Shown piece by piece: positions 1-10,689 of a DNA stretch of 64,000 nt (its first letter is position 1; the number at the start of each line of letters is the position of its first letter). The position numbers and the translations under genes are program-made. Where the stretch lies: NCBI GenBank assembly GCA_934338065.1, contig CAKRGX010000005.1, positions 1 through 64,000 on the forward strand. Reading direction: 5' to 3'. The DNA comes from an uncultured Eubacterium sp. GTDB lineage: Bacteria; Bacillota; Clostridia; Lachnospirales; Lachnospiraceae. Under the pieces are notes generated by a model. That model was not told the DNA's origin. It was given only the letters and a program-made list of their open reading frames with translations, and searched no databases.

Positions 1-1761
1 GACGGTGATGGACAGGATGAATATTATATCTTCTATACCAATGGTGGTGCAGTAGGATATGTTCAGGGTGATTCTCCTTCAGGTCCTTGGAAAGATGATC
101 TTGGTGTGACTTTGTTTACTCAGAATACACCAAACTGCAAAGGCGTTGTATGGTGCTTTGACCCAGCCGTACTTGTTGATGACAAGGGAGATGCCTATGT
201 ATACTTTGGTGGTGGTACAACGAGTGATAAAGCACATGGTAAGACGGCACGTGTCTGCAAGATCAAATTCGAAAAAGGTACCGGTAAAGTATTGTTAGAT
301 GGAGACCCACAGGAATTGGATAACTATTATATGTTTGAAGATAGTGAAATTAACCAGTTTAATGGTAAATACTACTATTCATATTGTACGAACTTTAACG
401 TACCGGGAACAGATAAATTTACCGGGTCCGGACAGATTGCATGTTATGTATCCTCTGATCCTATGAATATTTCTTATGCACCTGATGTAAAGGGTGAGAA
501 ATTCACAGATGAAAATGGTGTTTATCATCACTATCTTGGAACAATCCTGAATAACCCAAGTACAATCTATGGCGAGAGTTATAACAACCATCACCATATG
601 CAGTCTTACAAGGGACATGATTATATTTTTTATCATTCAACAGTGCTGAGCAATTCATTGTTCCGTGATAACAAACAGTACAGAAACCTTCATGTAGATG
701 AGATCAATGTTGATAAAGACACAGATAAGATTACAATCAATCCATCTTATGAAGGAGCAAAACAGATTGAAGACTTCAATCCATACAAGAACTTCGATAA
801 AACTACAAAATATATCAATGCTACAACAGCAGCTAACAGTGCAGGTGTAAAATCCAGCAGAGATGATATCATGGTTGAGTCTTCAATCAATGGTTCACCT
901 ATGGTTCTAGATGAGATTGACACTGGTGACTGGACTTGCATCAAGGGTGTAAACTTTGGTGAAAGCGGCATGAAGAATTTTGGGGCTGAGTTTACTTCTG
1001 CAACTACTAAGGGAAGAATTGAGATGTTTATTGACAGCCCGACAAAATTAGCTAATAAAGTTGGTATGATTGATATTACCGCTTCTACAGATGGTAAGTA
1101 TGTGATCAAGAATGTTGCAACGACAAAGGCAGTTACAGGTAAACATGATGTTTACTTTGTATTCCGTGGCAGTGACTACAAAGTAGCTTCCTGGATCTTG
1201 TCTGAAAAAGCAGAAGGAACAACACCTGATATTGACAGACCAGACCCAACACCTACACCAACTCCTGGTGCACAGACTACAGGTGGATGGAATGCAGATA
1301 AGACAGAGTATACTTTGCCAGTTACAGAAGATTCAATTGTTCCTGAGGGCGGTGCTACAGCAGAGGTAGACGAGACAAAAGGCGAGGCTGTTGTAAACTT
1401 TAAACCAAGTTATCCGGGTGTATGGATGGCTGTTCCAGATACGATGGCAGAGAAATTCTCATCAATCGAGATTTCCTATAAAGATGCAACAGACAAGACT
1501 GCTGTACTTGATACAGATGGCAATCCAAAGAAGAATGACAATGGTGATGATATTTTCTCAAGCTTTGGTTGTGCAATCAGATATTCAGACAGTGCAGGAG
1601 ATGAAGATATATCCTGGGGCGGTAAATTTGCTGCCGGGGAAGGCGTTCAGAAGGAAGTTATTAAATTGAATGCCGATAAAGAATTTGCTAAATTCAAGAT
1701 TTTCAGAAATGATTGTCCAGATGCTAATATAACAATTACTTCTATAGTTCTTAAAAAATAG
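1..1761 (+). CDS. Secreted glycoside hydrolase family 43 enzyme with CBM6 (5' end outside window)
   Basis: The reading frame is open from base 1, so the N-terminus and the catalytic base Asp lie upstream. What remains resembles GH43 arabinofuranosidase/xylosidase enzymes that trim arabinoxylan side chains. The motif FDPAVLVDD matches the pKa-modulating Asp region, and FEDSEINQFNGKYYYSY matches the region of the general acid Glu. A CBM6-like beta-sandwich follows at about 780-1220. It is joined by a short Pro-Thr linker (about 1243-1270) to a second beta-rich C-terminal module of about 160 residues that I cannot assign; it is probably another carbohydrate-binding domain. The preferred sugar cannot be told from this part. 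Family assignment is firm; substrate is inference. Confidence 0.85.
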   Translation, partial: DGDGQDEYYIFYTNGGAVGYVQGDSPSGPWKDDLGVTLFTQNTPNCKGVVWCFDPAVLVDDKGDAYVYFGGGTTSDKAHGKTARVCKIKFEKGTGKVLLDGDPQELDNYYMFEDSEINQFNGKYYYSYCTNFNVPGTDKFTGSGQIACYVSSDPMNISYAPDVKGEKFTDENGVYHHYLGTILNNPSTIYGESYNNHHHMQSYKGHDYIFYHSTVLSNSLFRDNKQYRNLHVDEINVDKDTDKITINPSYEGAKQIEDFNPYKNFDKTTKYINATTAANSAGVKSSRDDIMVESSINGSPMVLDEIDTGDWTCIKGVNFGESGMKNFGAEFTSATTKGRIEMFIDSPTKLANKVGMIDITASTDGKYVIKNVATTKAVTGKHDVYFVFRGSDYKVASWILSEKAEGTTPDIDRPDPTPTPTPGAQTTGGWNADKTEYTLPVTEDSIVPEGGATAEVDETKGEAVVNFKPSYPGVWMAVPDTMAEKFSSIEISYKDATDKTAVLDTDGNPKKNDNGDDIFSSFGCAIRYSDSAGDEDISWGGKFAAGEGVQKEVIKLNADKEFAKFKIFRNDCPDANITITSIVLKK

Positions 1762-1792
1762 TATGTTATAATATAACATAAAAATTCAAAAA

Positions 1793-1832
1793 GAGAGAAG
1801 TTTTCCAGATGAGGAAGGCTTCTTTCTTTTTT
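1793..1832 (+). terminator. Rho-independent terminator of the GH43 gene
   Basis: A stem of about 13 bp, with several G-T pairs, forms between 1793-1806 and 1812-1825, and a T-rich run follows. It separates the GH43 gene from the plsX promoter. A smaller perfect palindrome, TATGTTATA-AT-ATAACATA, sits just after the stop codon at 1762-1780. Confidence 0.7.
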
Positions 1833-1842
1833 CTGTTGTTGG

Positions 1843-1871
1843 TTGATTTTTTTTCATAATTCTAGTATTAT
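1843..1871 (+). promoter_or_regulatory. Sigma-A type promoter for plsX-rnc-smc-ftsY
   Basis: TTGATT (1843-1848), a 17-bp spacer and TATTAT (1866-1871) lie about 40 bases before the plsX start. The genes that follow are tightly spaced, so this is probably the main promoter for plsX, rnc, smc and ftsY. Confidence 0.65.
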
Positions 1872-1909
1872 TAAATATGTATGAGTATTTTTACAAGGAG
1901 GATTTCAGT

Positions 1910-2914
1910 ATGAGTCATAAAGTAACAATTGCATTGGATGCCATGGGGGGAGATTATGCGCCGGTTGAAACAGTGAAAGGTGCTGTTGAAGCAGTCAAAG
2001 AACATCCGGAGATAAAAGTTATATTAGTAGGAAAAAAGGATGAGATACAGACAGAGTTGTCTCATTATTCATATAATCAAGAAAATATTGAAGTTGTACA
2101 TGCTTCTGAAGTAATTGATATGGGAGAGGTGCCAACCAAAGCAATTCGTGAGAAGAAAGATTCTTCCTTGGTAGTTGCCATGAAACTGGTTCGTGAAGAC
2201 AAGGCAGACGCTGTTGTTTCTGCCGGAAGTACAGGAGCCATTCTCGTTGGAGGCCAGCTTGTTGTAGGCAGGATTAAAGGAATCAAACGTCCTGCACTTG
2301 CACCATTTTTACCGTCTAAAAAAGGCTTTTCTTTATTGATTGATTGCGGTGCTAATGTAGATGCAAGACCGGAACACTTGGTTCAGTTTGCTCAAATGGG
2401 ATCTGTTTACTTTGAAAATGTCATGGGTAAGAAGAATCCGACCGTGGGCATTGTCAATATAGGTACGGAAGAAGAAAAAGGAAATCAACTTGTAAAAGAA
2501 ACTTATCCGTTATTAAAAGAGTGTAATGATATTAATTTTGTTGGCAGTGTTGAGGCAAGGGATATTGCCTGTGGTGGAACAGATATTCTTGTGTGCGAGG
2601 CATTTGTTGGCAACGTTATTTTGAAATTCTTCGAGGGGGTTGCCAAAACTTTTCTGGGATGCATTAAAGAAGGTATAATGAAGAGTATGCGCACAAAGAT
2701 TGGTGGTATGCTGATTAAACCTGCCCTGAAAGGATTATTAAAAACATTTGATGTAAGCAGCCAGGGTGGTGCTCCATTATTAGGGTTGAAAGGACTTGTT
2801 GTAAAAGCACATGGCAATTCTAAGAGTACTGAAATAAAAACAGCATTGTGTCAGTGCATTACGTTTAAGGAAAATAGTATTAATGATAAGATTAAAGAAA
2901 TGGTGCAGTCTTAA
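1910..2914 (+). CDS. plsX: Phosphate acyltransferase PlsX
   Basis: PlsX makes acyl-phosphate from acyl-ACP, the first step of the PlsX/PlsY route to phosphatidic acid at the membrane. The N-terminus VTIALDAMGGDYAP and the later GSTGAILVGG and NIGTEEEKGN motifs are typical, and 334 residues is the usual length. The ATG at 1910 is chosen because AAGGAGG lies just before it; an upstream in-frame ATG at 1877 has no ribosome site. rnc follows after 14 bases. Many Firmicutes carry acpP between these two genes, but there is no room for it here. Confidence 0.97.
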   Translation: MSHKVTIALDAMGGDYAPVETVKGAVEAVKEHPEIKVILVGKKDEIQTELSHYSYNQENIEVVHASEVIDMGEVPTKAIREKKDSSLVVAMKLVREDKADAVVSAGSTGAILVGGQLVVGRIKGIKRPALAPFLPSKKGFSLLIDCGANVDARPEHLVQFAQMGSVYFENVMGKKNPTVGIVNIGTEEEKGNQLVKETYPLLKECNDINFVGSVEARDIACGGTDILVCEAFVGNVILKFFEGVAKTFLGCIKEGIMKSMRTKIGGMLIKPALKGLLKTFDVSSQGGAPLLGLKGLVVKAHGNSKSTEIKTALCQCITFKENSINDKIKEMVQS

Positions 2915-2928
2915 AGGAGGCGCATATA

Positions 2929-3630
2929 GTGAGCAAACAGGAACTTTCGCTTTTGCAGAAAAAACTGGGATATGAATTTAAAGAAAAAAATATATTAAAA
3001 AATGCTCTCACGCATAGTTCTTATGCGAATGAAAAACATTGGGCTTATTCTAGAAACAATGAACGATTGGAATTTCTCGGTGATGCGGTGCTGGAACTTG
3101 TCAGCAGTGATTTTATTTTTAAACATCATCCTCAGATGGAAGAAGGAAAGATGACCAAATTGCGTGCCAGTCTCGTATGTGAGACAAGTCTGGCTTCTTC
3201 GGCAAGGGAAATTGAGTTAGGCACATATTTGTATTTAGGTAAGGGTGAGTACGTAACAGGCGGAAATAAACGTGATTCCATTTTGTCTGATGCGTTTGAA
3301 GCGCTTATAGGAGCCATGTATCTGGATGGAGGTCTGGAACCGGCAAGGCGGTTTATCCAGCAGTATGTACTATCTGGTATTGAGCAGAAGCAGCTTTTTC
3401 ATGATAGTAAAACGGTATTACAGGAGTTAGTACAAAGCCGTTTCCATGAGGGAACGAACATCTCTTATCCGTTGATCAATGAAACCGGACCGGATCATAA
3501 TAAAACTTTTGAAGTAGTATGTCAGGTAAATGACGTGCAGTATGCGCGTGGCACTGGTCATACCAAAAAAGCGGCTGAGCAGAAAGCCGCCTATGAAACG
3601 ATTGTAATATTGAGACAGGAGAACAAATAA
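2929..3630 (+). CDS. rnc: Ribonuclease III
   Basis: RNase III is a dsRNA endonuclease that processes rRNA precursors and structured mRNAs. The signature NERLEFLGDAVLEL is at about residues 43-56, with the conserved acidic metal ligands there and in the later DAFEALIGAMYLDGG segment. A dsRNA-binding domain covers about 155-230 and ends in the usual basic GTGHTKKAAEQKAA stretch. The start is GTG, preceded by AAAGGAGG. smc begins two bases after the stop codon, so the two are almost certainly translated from one mRNA. Confidence 0.97.
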   Translation: MSKQELSLLQKKLGYEFKEKNILKNALTHSSYANEKHWAYSRNNERLEFLGDAVLELVSSDFIFKHHPQMEEGKMTKLRASLVCETSLASSAREIELGTYLYLGKGEYVTGGNKRDSILSDAFEALIGAMYLDGGLEPARRFIQQYVLSGIEQKQLFHDSKTVLQELVQSRFHEGTNISYPLINETGPDHNKTFEVVCQVNDVQYARGTGHTKKAAEQKAAYETIVILRQENK

Positions 3631-3632
3631 AA

Positions 3633-6600
3633 ATGTATTTAAAAAGTATTGAAGTACATGGTTTTAAATCTTTTGCCAACAAACTCGTATTCGAGTTTCA
3701 TAATGGCATTACGGGGATTGTAGGACCAAATGGCAGTGGAAAAAGTAATGTTGCAGATGCTGTCCGCTGGGTGTTGGGTGAGCAGAGTGCAAAACAGCTC
3801 CGTGGTGCCAGTATGCAGGATGTTATTTTTTCCGGAACGGAGATGCGCAAACCTCAAAGTTATGCTTATGTAGCACTTACTATTTCAAATGAAGACCACA
3901 AGCTGAATCTTCCTTATGAAGAAGTGCAGGTAGCTCGTCGCGTATACCGTTCAGGCGAAAGTGAATACTTATTAAATGGAGTTTCCTGTCGTTTAAGAGA
4001 TATACAGGAATTATTTTTTGATACTGGTATTGGAAAAGAGGGGTACTCAATCATTGGTCAGGGTCAGATCGATAAGATTCTTAGTGGTAAACCGGAAGAA
4101 CGCCGGGAATTATTTGATGAAGCTGCCGGAATTGTCAAATTTAAGAAAAGAAAGACGACAGCAGAAAAAAATCTGGAGGTTGAAAGCCAGAATCTGCTTC
4201 GTGTAAAGGATATTTTGGCGGAACTGGAAAAACAAGTAGGACCATTACAGGAACAGTCACAGAAAGCAAAGGAATATCTGCGTTTAAAGGAAGAATTGAA
4301 AAACTACGAGGTCGGTCTGTTCCGGATGGACTATGAAAGCCTTCGTCAGGAAACAGAAGAAATAGGAAAAAATCTTTCGGACACACGTCATAATCTGGAA
4401 GAGGCAAAAAAGGAAAAAGAACAATCCCGTTCTGAGTATGATGCGGTAGAGGCGTCCATCGCAGAATTTGATCGGTCGGTTGAGCATAAAAAAGAAAAGG
4501 TTAATAAAGATAAATTACTGATCAATAATTTTGAGAGTGAAGTCCGTATTATAAAAGAGAAGATTACTTCTGTCACTCAGGGAAAAGAATATTACAAGGA
4601 GCGTACGGATTCATTAGAAGCTTCTAAACAAATGGCAGAAAGTGAACTTGCTGAATATAGCACAAATCAAAAAGAAGCAATGGAACAGTTGTCATCTTTG
4701 CAATCAAGAGAAAAATCAATTGTAGATGAACTTACAGAAATAGAAAAAGAAATTTTAGAAAAAGAGATCGCATTAAATGAACAGAATGAAGCTATTATGG
4801 ACTCGATGAATACTTCTTCCAGAATTACGCTTGAGCAGCAAAAGGCGAAATCTATGTTAGAACAAAATAGTATCCGTAAAGCTGAATTAAATCAAAAGAT
4901 TCTGGCGAATAAGTCGCAGTTTGCTTCTGCACAGGCAGATATGGAAAAGGAAGAGGAATTGCTTCAGGCGGCAAAGAAAGAATTAGACAATGAATATGTT
5001 GCACGCAAAAACCTTCTTTCAATGGCTGATCAGAAACGGAATACCATTCGCGATTTACAACAGAAACAGCAAGAGAATCAGAAGTTTTATCATACTATGA
5101 CATCCAAAATGGATACATTAAAAAACATGGCAGAGCGATACGATGGCTATGGACAGAGTATTCGGAAAGTTATGGATAAGAAAAAAGACTATTCTGGTCT
5201 TATTGGTGTGGTTGCCGATATCATTAAAGTCGAAGATAAGTATATCACGGCTGTAGAAACCGCTTTGGGCGGTAACATACAAAATATTGTAACGGAGGAT
5301 GAACATGTAGCGCGTGATATGATTGAATATTTGAAAAAAAACAGATTTGGACGAGCTACTTTTCTACCATTAACAACTGTTACACCGAAGAAGGATAAGC
5401 CTTTTACGGATGAAATGCTGGGTGAAAAAGGTGTACTTGGTAATGTTGCATCCATGGTTCAAAGAGAGAAACGATATGACGATGTGGTTAATTATCTGTT
5501 AGGGCGATATTTATTAGTAGATACCATTGAGCATGCTCTGGCAATTAGTAAGAAATATCGTTATTCATTAAGAATCGTGACGCTGGAGGGGGAACTATTA
5601 AATCCGGGTGGTTCCTTATCGGGAGGTTCCTTTAGAAATAACAGTAATCTTCTTGGAAGACGCAAGGAATTGGAACAGCTTGAGAAAGATATAGCACAGA
5701 TGCAGGAAAAGATTGCGGAGTGTAAGAAGTCGATGGCTGAAGCGCAGAAAGAAGTAGAGGACTATGTTGTTCAGGCTAATCATAAGGCAGAAGTATTAAA
5801 AGAACTGGAATTAAAAAAGAACACAGCGTCAATTAAATATGAACAGGCAGTTTCCATAAAAGAGCAAAAAGAAAAAGAATATCTCACGATTGCTCATGAT
5901 GGCAAAGAAATAGAGACACAGAAGGCACTTTTAGAGGAGTCGTTATTACATATTGATGATGATCTGAAAGAAAGCAGGAAAAGAGAGGAACAGGCTAAAG
6001 AGCAGGTACAGCTTCTGTCCGGGCAACTGGATATTATACATGAGAAACAAATGAATGATCAGGAACAGTTAGCAGAAATGCGTATGAATATTTCTTCGTT
6101 TGAACAGAAAAATAATTATGTTTCTGAAAATATTCACCGGCTTGAAGAAAATCTGGCACAGATCAAAAAAGAATACGAACGTTTGATGCAGGAACAACAA
6201 CACTCGGACGAAACAGTCGTTGAAATGGAAGAAGCAATTGTCGGATTTAAAAAGAAGAATAAAGAATTAGAAGAAGAGATTCAGCGGTTATTACAGGAAA
6301 TTGAAGAGGAAAGCCATAAGAAAGAAGAGATGATGGCTTCGCAGAAAGACATCTTTGAAAAACGTGATACGCTGATGAACCATATCAGTGAGCTGGATAA
6401 GGAAACGTTCCGCCTGGAATCCCGCAAACAAAATATTGAAGATAAGCTGGAAGAAAAAGTTAATCATATGTGGAATGAATATGAGCTGACTTACCATAGT
6501 GCTATGGAAATAGAAATTGATGGCTCTATTTCCTATACTCGTATGAAGGCTAACGTCAGTGAGACACGGGGAAAGATACGGGGGCTGGGGGATGTCAATG

Positions 6601-7196
6601 TCAATGCAATTGAAGACTATAAATCCGTTAGCGAACGTTATGAATTATTAAAAACACAGCATGATGACCTGATTGAATCAGAAGAGGCGTTGAAGAAGAT
6701 CATTGCCGATCTGGATGAAGAAATGCGAAAACAATTTACTGAAAAATTTGCCGATATTCAAAAACAATTTGACAAGGTATTTCGTGAATTGTTTGGAGGT
6801 GGAAAGGGTACGATTGAATTAGTTGAAAATGAAGATGTACTGGAAGCCGGAATAACGATCAATGCACAGCCACCTGGAAAAAAACTTGGTAATATGATGC
6901 AGCTTTCCGGTGGAGAGAAAGCATTAACTGCGATTGCCTTACTTTTTGCTATTCAGAATCTTAAGCCATCACCATTCTGTCTGCTCGATGAGATAGAAGC
7001 AGCACTTGACGATTCGAATGTAAAGCGTTATGCTAAATATCTGCACAAATTAACGAAGAATACACAGTTTATTGTTATCACTCATCGAAAGGGAACAATG
7101 GAAGCTGCCGATGTTCTCTATGGAATAACGATGCAGGAAAAAGGTGTATCAACACTGGTTTCTGTTAAATTGATAGAAGAGCAGCTAGACAATTAG
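3633..7196 (+). CDS. smc: Chromosome segregation ATPase SMC
   Basis: SMC is the ring-forming ATPase of the bacterial condensin that compacts and separates sister chromosomes together with ScpA and ScpB. At 1187 residues it has full length. Walker [10 protein letters not shown] is at 31-39. Two long Glu/Lys/Gln-rich coiled coils flank a hinge at about 515-670, which includes the glycine-rich [10 protein letters not shown]. The ABC signature [10 protein letters not shown] is near 1090 and Walker [13 protein letters not shown] near 1115. It sits between rnc and ftsY, as in Bacillus and many clostridia. No defect is visible. Confidence 0.98.
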   Translation: MYLKSIEVHGFKSFANKLVFEFHNGITGIVGPNGSGKSNVADAVRWVLGEQSAKQLRGASMQDVIFSGTEMRKPQSYAYVALTISNEDHKLNLPYEEVQVARRVYRSGESEYLLNGVSCRLRDIQELFFDTGIGKEGYSIIGQGQIDKILSGKPEERRELFDEAAGIVKFKKRKTTAEKNLEVESQNLLRVKDILAELEKQVGPLQEQSQKAKEYLRLKEELKNYEVGLFRMDYESLRQETEEIGKNLSDTRHNLEEAKKEKEQSRSEYDAVEASIAEFDRSVEHKKEKVNKDKLLINNFESEVRIIKEKITSVTQGKEYYKERTDSLEASKQMAESELAEYSTNQKEAMEQLSSLQSREKSIVDELTEIEKEILEKEIALNEQNEAIMDSMNTSSRITLEQQKAKSMLEQNSIRKAELNQKILANKSQFASAQADMEKEEELLQAAKKELDNEYVARKNLLSMADQKRNTIRDLQQKQQENQKFYHTMTSKMDTLKNMAERYDGYGQSIRKVMDKKKDYSGLIGVVADIIKVEDKYITAVETALGGNIQNIVTEDEHVARDMIEYLKKNRFGRATFLPLTTVTPKKDKPFTDEMLGEKGVLGNVASMVQREKRYDDVVNYLLGRYLLVDTIEHALAISKKYRYSLRIVTLEGELLNPGGSLSGGSFRNNSNLLGRRKELEQLEKDIAQMQEKIAECKKSMAEAQKEVEDYVVQANHKAEVLKELELKKNTASIKYEQAVSIKEQKEKEYLTIAHDGKEIETQKALLEESLLHIDDDLKESRKREEQAKEQVQLLSGQLDIIHEKQMNDQEQLAEMRMNISSFEQKNNYVSENIHRLEENLAQIKKEYERLMQEQQHSDETVVEMEEAIVGFKKKNKELEEEIQRLLQEIEEESHKKEEMMASQKDIFEKRDTLMNHISELDKETFRLESRKQNIEDKLEEKVNHMWNEYELTYHSAMEIEIDGSISYTRMKANVSETRGKIRGLGDVNVNAIEDYKSVSERYELLKTQHDDLIESEEALKKIIADLDEEMRKQFTEKFADIQKQFDKVFRELFGGGKGTIELVENEDVLEAGITINAQPPGKKLGNMMQLSGGEKALTAIALLFAIQNLKPSPFCLLDEIEAALDDSNVKRYAKYLHKLTKNTQFIVITHRKGTMEAADVLYGITMQEKGVSTLVSVKLIEEQLDN

Positions 7197-7224
7197 GAAA
7201 ACAACTTGTACAGGGAGGATGAAT

Positions 7225-8154
7225 ATGGAAGGGAAAAAAGGCTTTTTTACAAAATTAAAAGAAGGCTTATCGAAGACGCGGGATAATTTCGTGTCAGGTA
7301 TCGATTCACTTTTTACTGGTTTTTCGGAATTGGATGATGACTTTTACGAAGAACTGGAAGAGCTTCTTGTTATGGGAGATATAGGAATCAATACAACCAT
7401 GAGTATCATTGATGGTCTGAAGGAACGTGTGAAAGAAGAGAAAATTAAGGAAGCAAGTGCATGCAAGCAGCTTCTGATTGATACGATCAAACAGCAGATG
7501 ACTGTTCGTGAGGACGCATATGATTTTGAAAATCAAAAATCTGTTCTTCTGCTGATTGGTGTAAATGGTGTTGGTAAGACTACAAGTGTTGGTAAGCTTG
7601 CCAGTCAATTTAAAAAACAGGGGAAAAAGGTTTTGTTAGCAGCGGCCGATACTTTTCGTGCTGGTGCTATTGATCAGTTAAAAGAGTGGTCTGCACGTGC
7701 CGGTGTTGATATTATTGCCGGGCAGGAAGGGGCTGATCCGGCAGCAATTGTATATGATGCTGTAGCAGCCGCAAAGGCTCGTGATGTTGATATACTTCTT
7801 TGTGATACAGCCGGACGTCTTCATAATAAAAAAAATCTTATGAATGAACTCCATAAGATTCATACGATCATTGAGAAAGAATATCCGGAAGCATTATTGG
7901 AAACATTGATCGTTGTAGACGGTACAACGGGGCAAAATGCACTTGCACAGGCAAAAGAATTTAGTGAAGTAGCAGATGTATCCGGCGTTATTCTGACCAA
8001 ATTGGATGGTACCGCAAAGGGTGGTATTGCCATTGCTATCCAGTCTGAATTGAGCATACCGGTCAAATATATTGGAATTGGTGAACAGATTGGGGATATG
8101 CACCGCTTTGATGCGGAGGAATTTGTAAATGCACTTTTTGCAGTAAATGAATAA
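7225..8154 (+). CDS. ftsY: Signal recognition particle receptor FtsY
   Basis: FtsY is the membrane-associated GTPase that docks the SRP-ribosome complex at the Sec translocon. The NG domain is complete: a helical N part, P-loop GVNGVGKTTSVGKLA near residue 111, DTAGRLHNK near 193 and the TKLDGTAKGG guanine-specificity loop near 258. The acidic A domain is very short, as in other Firmicutes. ATG 7225 is preferred because GGGAGG lies six bases before it; the ATG at 7219 abuts the ribosome site. ylxM and ffh, often next in line, are not here. Confidence 0.97.
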   Translation: MEGKKGFFTKLKEGLSKTRDNFVSGIDSLFTGFSELDDDFYEELEELLVMGDIGINTTMSIIDGLKERVKEEKIKEASACKQLLIDTIKQQMTVREDAYDFENQKSVLLLIGVNGVGKTTSVGKLASQFKKQGKKVLLAAADTFRAGAIDQLKEWSARAGVDIIAGQEGADPAAIVYDAVAAAKARDVDILLCDTAGRLHNKKNLMNELHKIHTIIEKEYPEALLETLIVVDGTTGQNALAQAKEFSEVADVSGVILTKLDGTAKGGIAIAIQSELSIPVKYIGIGEQIGDMHRFDAEEFVNALFAVNE

Positions 8155-8180
8155 ATTCATAAAGAAAGGTTGTGCCTGTT

Positions 8181-9401
8181 ATGATGACATTAGATAAATT
8201 TGAAGAAGCTAGTGAGGCTGTACAGAAAGTAATTCTACCTACCAATCTGATTTATAGTGAGTACTATAGTGCAGCAACCGGTGGAAAGATATATCTGAAA
8301 CCGGAAAATATGCAATATACCGGCGCTTACAAAGTACGTGGGGCTTATTATAAGATCAGTACATTATCGGAAGAAGAAAGACAACGTGGGTTGATAACGG
8401 CATCTGCCGGAAACCATGCACAGGGAGTTGCTTATGCTGCCAAGTTATTTGGCGTCAAAGCAGTTATTGTTATGCCTAATACAACGCCATTAATAAAAGT
8501 TAACCGCACCAAAAGTTATGGTGCCGAAGTGGTTCTGCATGGTGATGTGTATGATGATGCATGTGCTTATGCGCTCACATTAGCAGAAGAGAACGGTTAT
8601 ACTTTTATTCATCCTTTTGATGATGAGGTTGTAGCAACCGGACAGGGTTCTATCGCTATGGAGATTATTAAAGAATTACCAACGGTTGATATGATCCTTG
8701 CACCAATCGGTGGTGGCGGTCTGGCATGCGGTGTATCCACCCTTGCCAAACTATTAAATCCGAATATAAAAGTGATTGGCGTAGAACCTGCGGGAGCTAA
8801 CTGTATGCAGGAGTCTTTAAAAAAGGGCAAAGTTGTATCATTGTCTTCGGTTAATACGATTGCAGATGGTACAGCAGTCAAGACACCGGGAACAAATATA
8901 TTTCCTTATATTCAGAAGAATATTGATGATATCATTACCGTGGATGACCATGAACTTATTGTCAACTTTCTAGATATGGTAGAAAATCATAAAATGGTGG
9001 TGGAAAATTCTGGTTTGCTGACGGTTTCTGCTTTAAAACAATTAGATTGCAAAGATAAGAAGATTGTTTGTATCTTAAGTGGAGGCAATATGGATGTCAT
9101 TACAATGTCTTCTGTGGTACAGCATGGTCTGATCCAGAGGGGGCGTGTGTTTACGGTAAGTGTCCAGCTTCCAGATCGTCCCGGAGAACTTCTGCATGTA
9201 GCTGATGTGATCGCTAAGGCACAGGGAAATATCATCCGTCTGGAACATAACCAGTTTGTCAGCATCAATCGTAATGCAGCAGTAGAATTAACGATCACGA
9301 TGGAAGCGTTTGGAAATGACCATAAAGAAGCAATCATCAAATCATTAAAAGATCATGGCTATACACCAAGACCAGAGCAGCCATCAGCAGTTTATCAATA
9401 A
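8181..9401 (+). CDS. ilvA: Threonine ammonia-lyase (threonine dehydratase) with ACT domain
   Basis: This PLP enzyme converts threonine to 2-oxobutanoate and ammonia, either for isoleucine synthesis or for threonine catabolism. The PLP lysine is in AYKVRGAYYK at about residue 50, and the phosphate-binding loop IGGGGLACG is near 176. A single ACT domain (VSVQLPDRPGELLHV) begins near 323. The roughly 406-residue form with a short ACT domain resembles clostridial and TdcB-like catabolic enzymes more than long E. coli IlvA, so the symbol is only a best fit. Start chosen: ATG 8181, 11 bases after AGAAAGG. A GTG at 8172 is too close to the ribosome site. Confidence 0.9.
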   Translation: MMTLDKFEEASEAVQKVILPTNLIYSEYYSAATGGKIYLKPENMQYTGAYKVRGAYYKISTLSEEERQRGLITASAGNHAQGVAYAAKLFGVKAVIVMPNTTPLIKVNRTKSYGAEVVLHGDVYDDACAYALTLAEENGYTFIHPFDDEVVATGQGSIAMEIIKELPTVDMILAPIGGGGLACGVSTLAKLLNPNIKVIGVEPAGANCMQESLKKGKVVSLSSVNTIADGTAVKTPGTNIFPYIQKNIDDIITVDDHELIVNFLDMVENHKMVVENSGLLTVSALKQLDCKDKKIVCILSGGNMDVITMSSVVQHGLIQRGRVFTVSVQLPDRPGELLHVADVIAKAQGNIIRLEHNQFVSINRNAAVELTITMEAFGNDHKEAIIKSLKDHGYTPRPEQPSAVYQ

Positions 9402-9431
9402 TTTACGGAAAGAATAGAGGAGGAACTTGTT

Positions 9432-10658
9432 ATGTATGATAAATCATTGCTTTTTACACCGGAGGGCGTAAGGGACATTTACGGAGAGGATTGTGAAAAG
9501 AGAGATGCCATACAACATGAAATACAGTCTACCATGAAATTATATGGATTTAAAAATATCCAGACTCCCACATTTGAGTTTTTTGATATTTTTAACCGGG
9601 AACGTGGAACAGTTAAGTCAGCAGATATGTTCAAATTCTTTGATCAATACAACAACACTTTAGTATTACGACCGGATATTACTCCTTCCATTGCACGTTG
9701 TGTAGCAAAGTATTATGAAAAAGAAGATATGCAGATCCGTTTGTGTTATACAGGAAATACCTTTATCCGTTTAAGTGGTTACCAGGGAAAAATGTCAGAA
9801 GTAACGCAGATTGGCGCAGAACTTATGAATGATGCTTCTTCTGATGCGGATGGAGAGATGATCGCTATGACGATAGAGTCTTTACAGAAGGCTGGACTTG
9901 AAGAATTCAAGGTAGACATTGGTCATGCAGATATCTTTCGCGGACTGATTGAAGATACCGGATTCAGAGAGGAAGAAATTGAGCAGTTAAAAACATATCT
10001 GACCAACAAAAATATTTTTGCTGTTGAAGATATGTTAGAAAATAAAAATATACCTCTTGATGTCAAAAATTTACTGATCAAAATGCCGGATCTGTTTGGC
10101 GGCATTGAAACGATCGAATATGCCAAAGAGCGTATCAATAATCAGCGTGCCTTAGAAGCCTTAGAACGTCTGGAAAAAATATATCAGATTCTTCAGGCTA
10201 GCGGACTGGAGGAACATATTACATTTGATCTTGGTATGTTGTCTCATTATGAATATTATACCGGCGTGATCTTTAAGGCTTATACTTATGGTACAGGCGA
10301 TGCCATTGTTACAGGGGGGCGTTATGACAATCTGGTCGAACAGTTTGGTAAAAAAACACCGGCGATTGGTCTGGCTTTTATGCTGGATCAATTAATGGAA
10401 GCACTTTACAGCCAAAAGACAATGATTGATGCAAAAACATTGGATTATCTGATTTTATATCGTTCTGCCAATCGAAAAAAAGCCCTGCATCTTGCAAGTG
10501 AATTACGGAGCCAGAACAAACCGACACGTTTAATGCGCAAAGACGCAGAGATACCATTGCAGGAATATAAAGACTATGGACTCAGAAACGAGGTCCGCTC
10601 CATTTATTATATTGATGATACCGGAGAAACAAGCGAATTTGACTTGACAATAGAATAG
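9432..10658 (+). CDS. hisZ: ATP phosphoribosyltransferase regulatory subunit HisZ
   Basis: HisZ is a histidyl-tRNA synthetase paralog that joins the short-form HisG catalytic subunit and gives it activity and histidine feedback control. The class II synthetase core is visible: FTPEGVRDIYGEDCEKRDAI at the start, LVLRPDITPSIARCVA as motif 2 and GGRYDNLVEQFG as motif 3. There is no C-terminal anticodon-binding domain of the kind in HisS. It lies 31 bases before hisG, and that hisG is the 211-residue short form that needs HisZ, which supports HisZ over HisS. GGAGG lies upstream of the ATG. Confidence 0.93.
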   Translation: MYDKSLLFTPEGVRDIYGEDCEKRDAIQHEIQSTMKLYGFKNIQTPTFEFFDIFNRERGTVKSADMFKFFDQYNNTLVLRPDITPSIARCVAKYYEKEDMQIRLCYTGNTFIRLSGYQGKMSEVTQIGAELMNDASSDADGEMIAMTIESLQKAGLEEFKVDIGHADIFRGLIEDTGFREEEIEQLKTYLTNKNIFAVEDMLENKNIPLDVKNLLIKMPDLFGGIETIEYAKERINNQRALEALERLEKIYQILQASGLEEHITFDLGMLSHYEYYTGVIFKAYTYGTGDAIVTGGRYDNLVEQFGKKTPAIGLAFMLDQLMEALYSQKTMIDAKTLDYLILYRSANRKKALHLASELRSQNKPTRLMRKDAEIPLQEYKDYGLRNEVRSIYYIDDTGETSEFDLTIE

Positions 10659-10689
10659 ATGAGTAACACCATAAGAATGGAGGAGACAT

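Noticed and set aside
8155..8180. T-box or other riboswitch before ilvA or hisZ
   Set aside because: The gaps (26 and 30 bases) are too short for any known leader.
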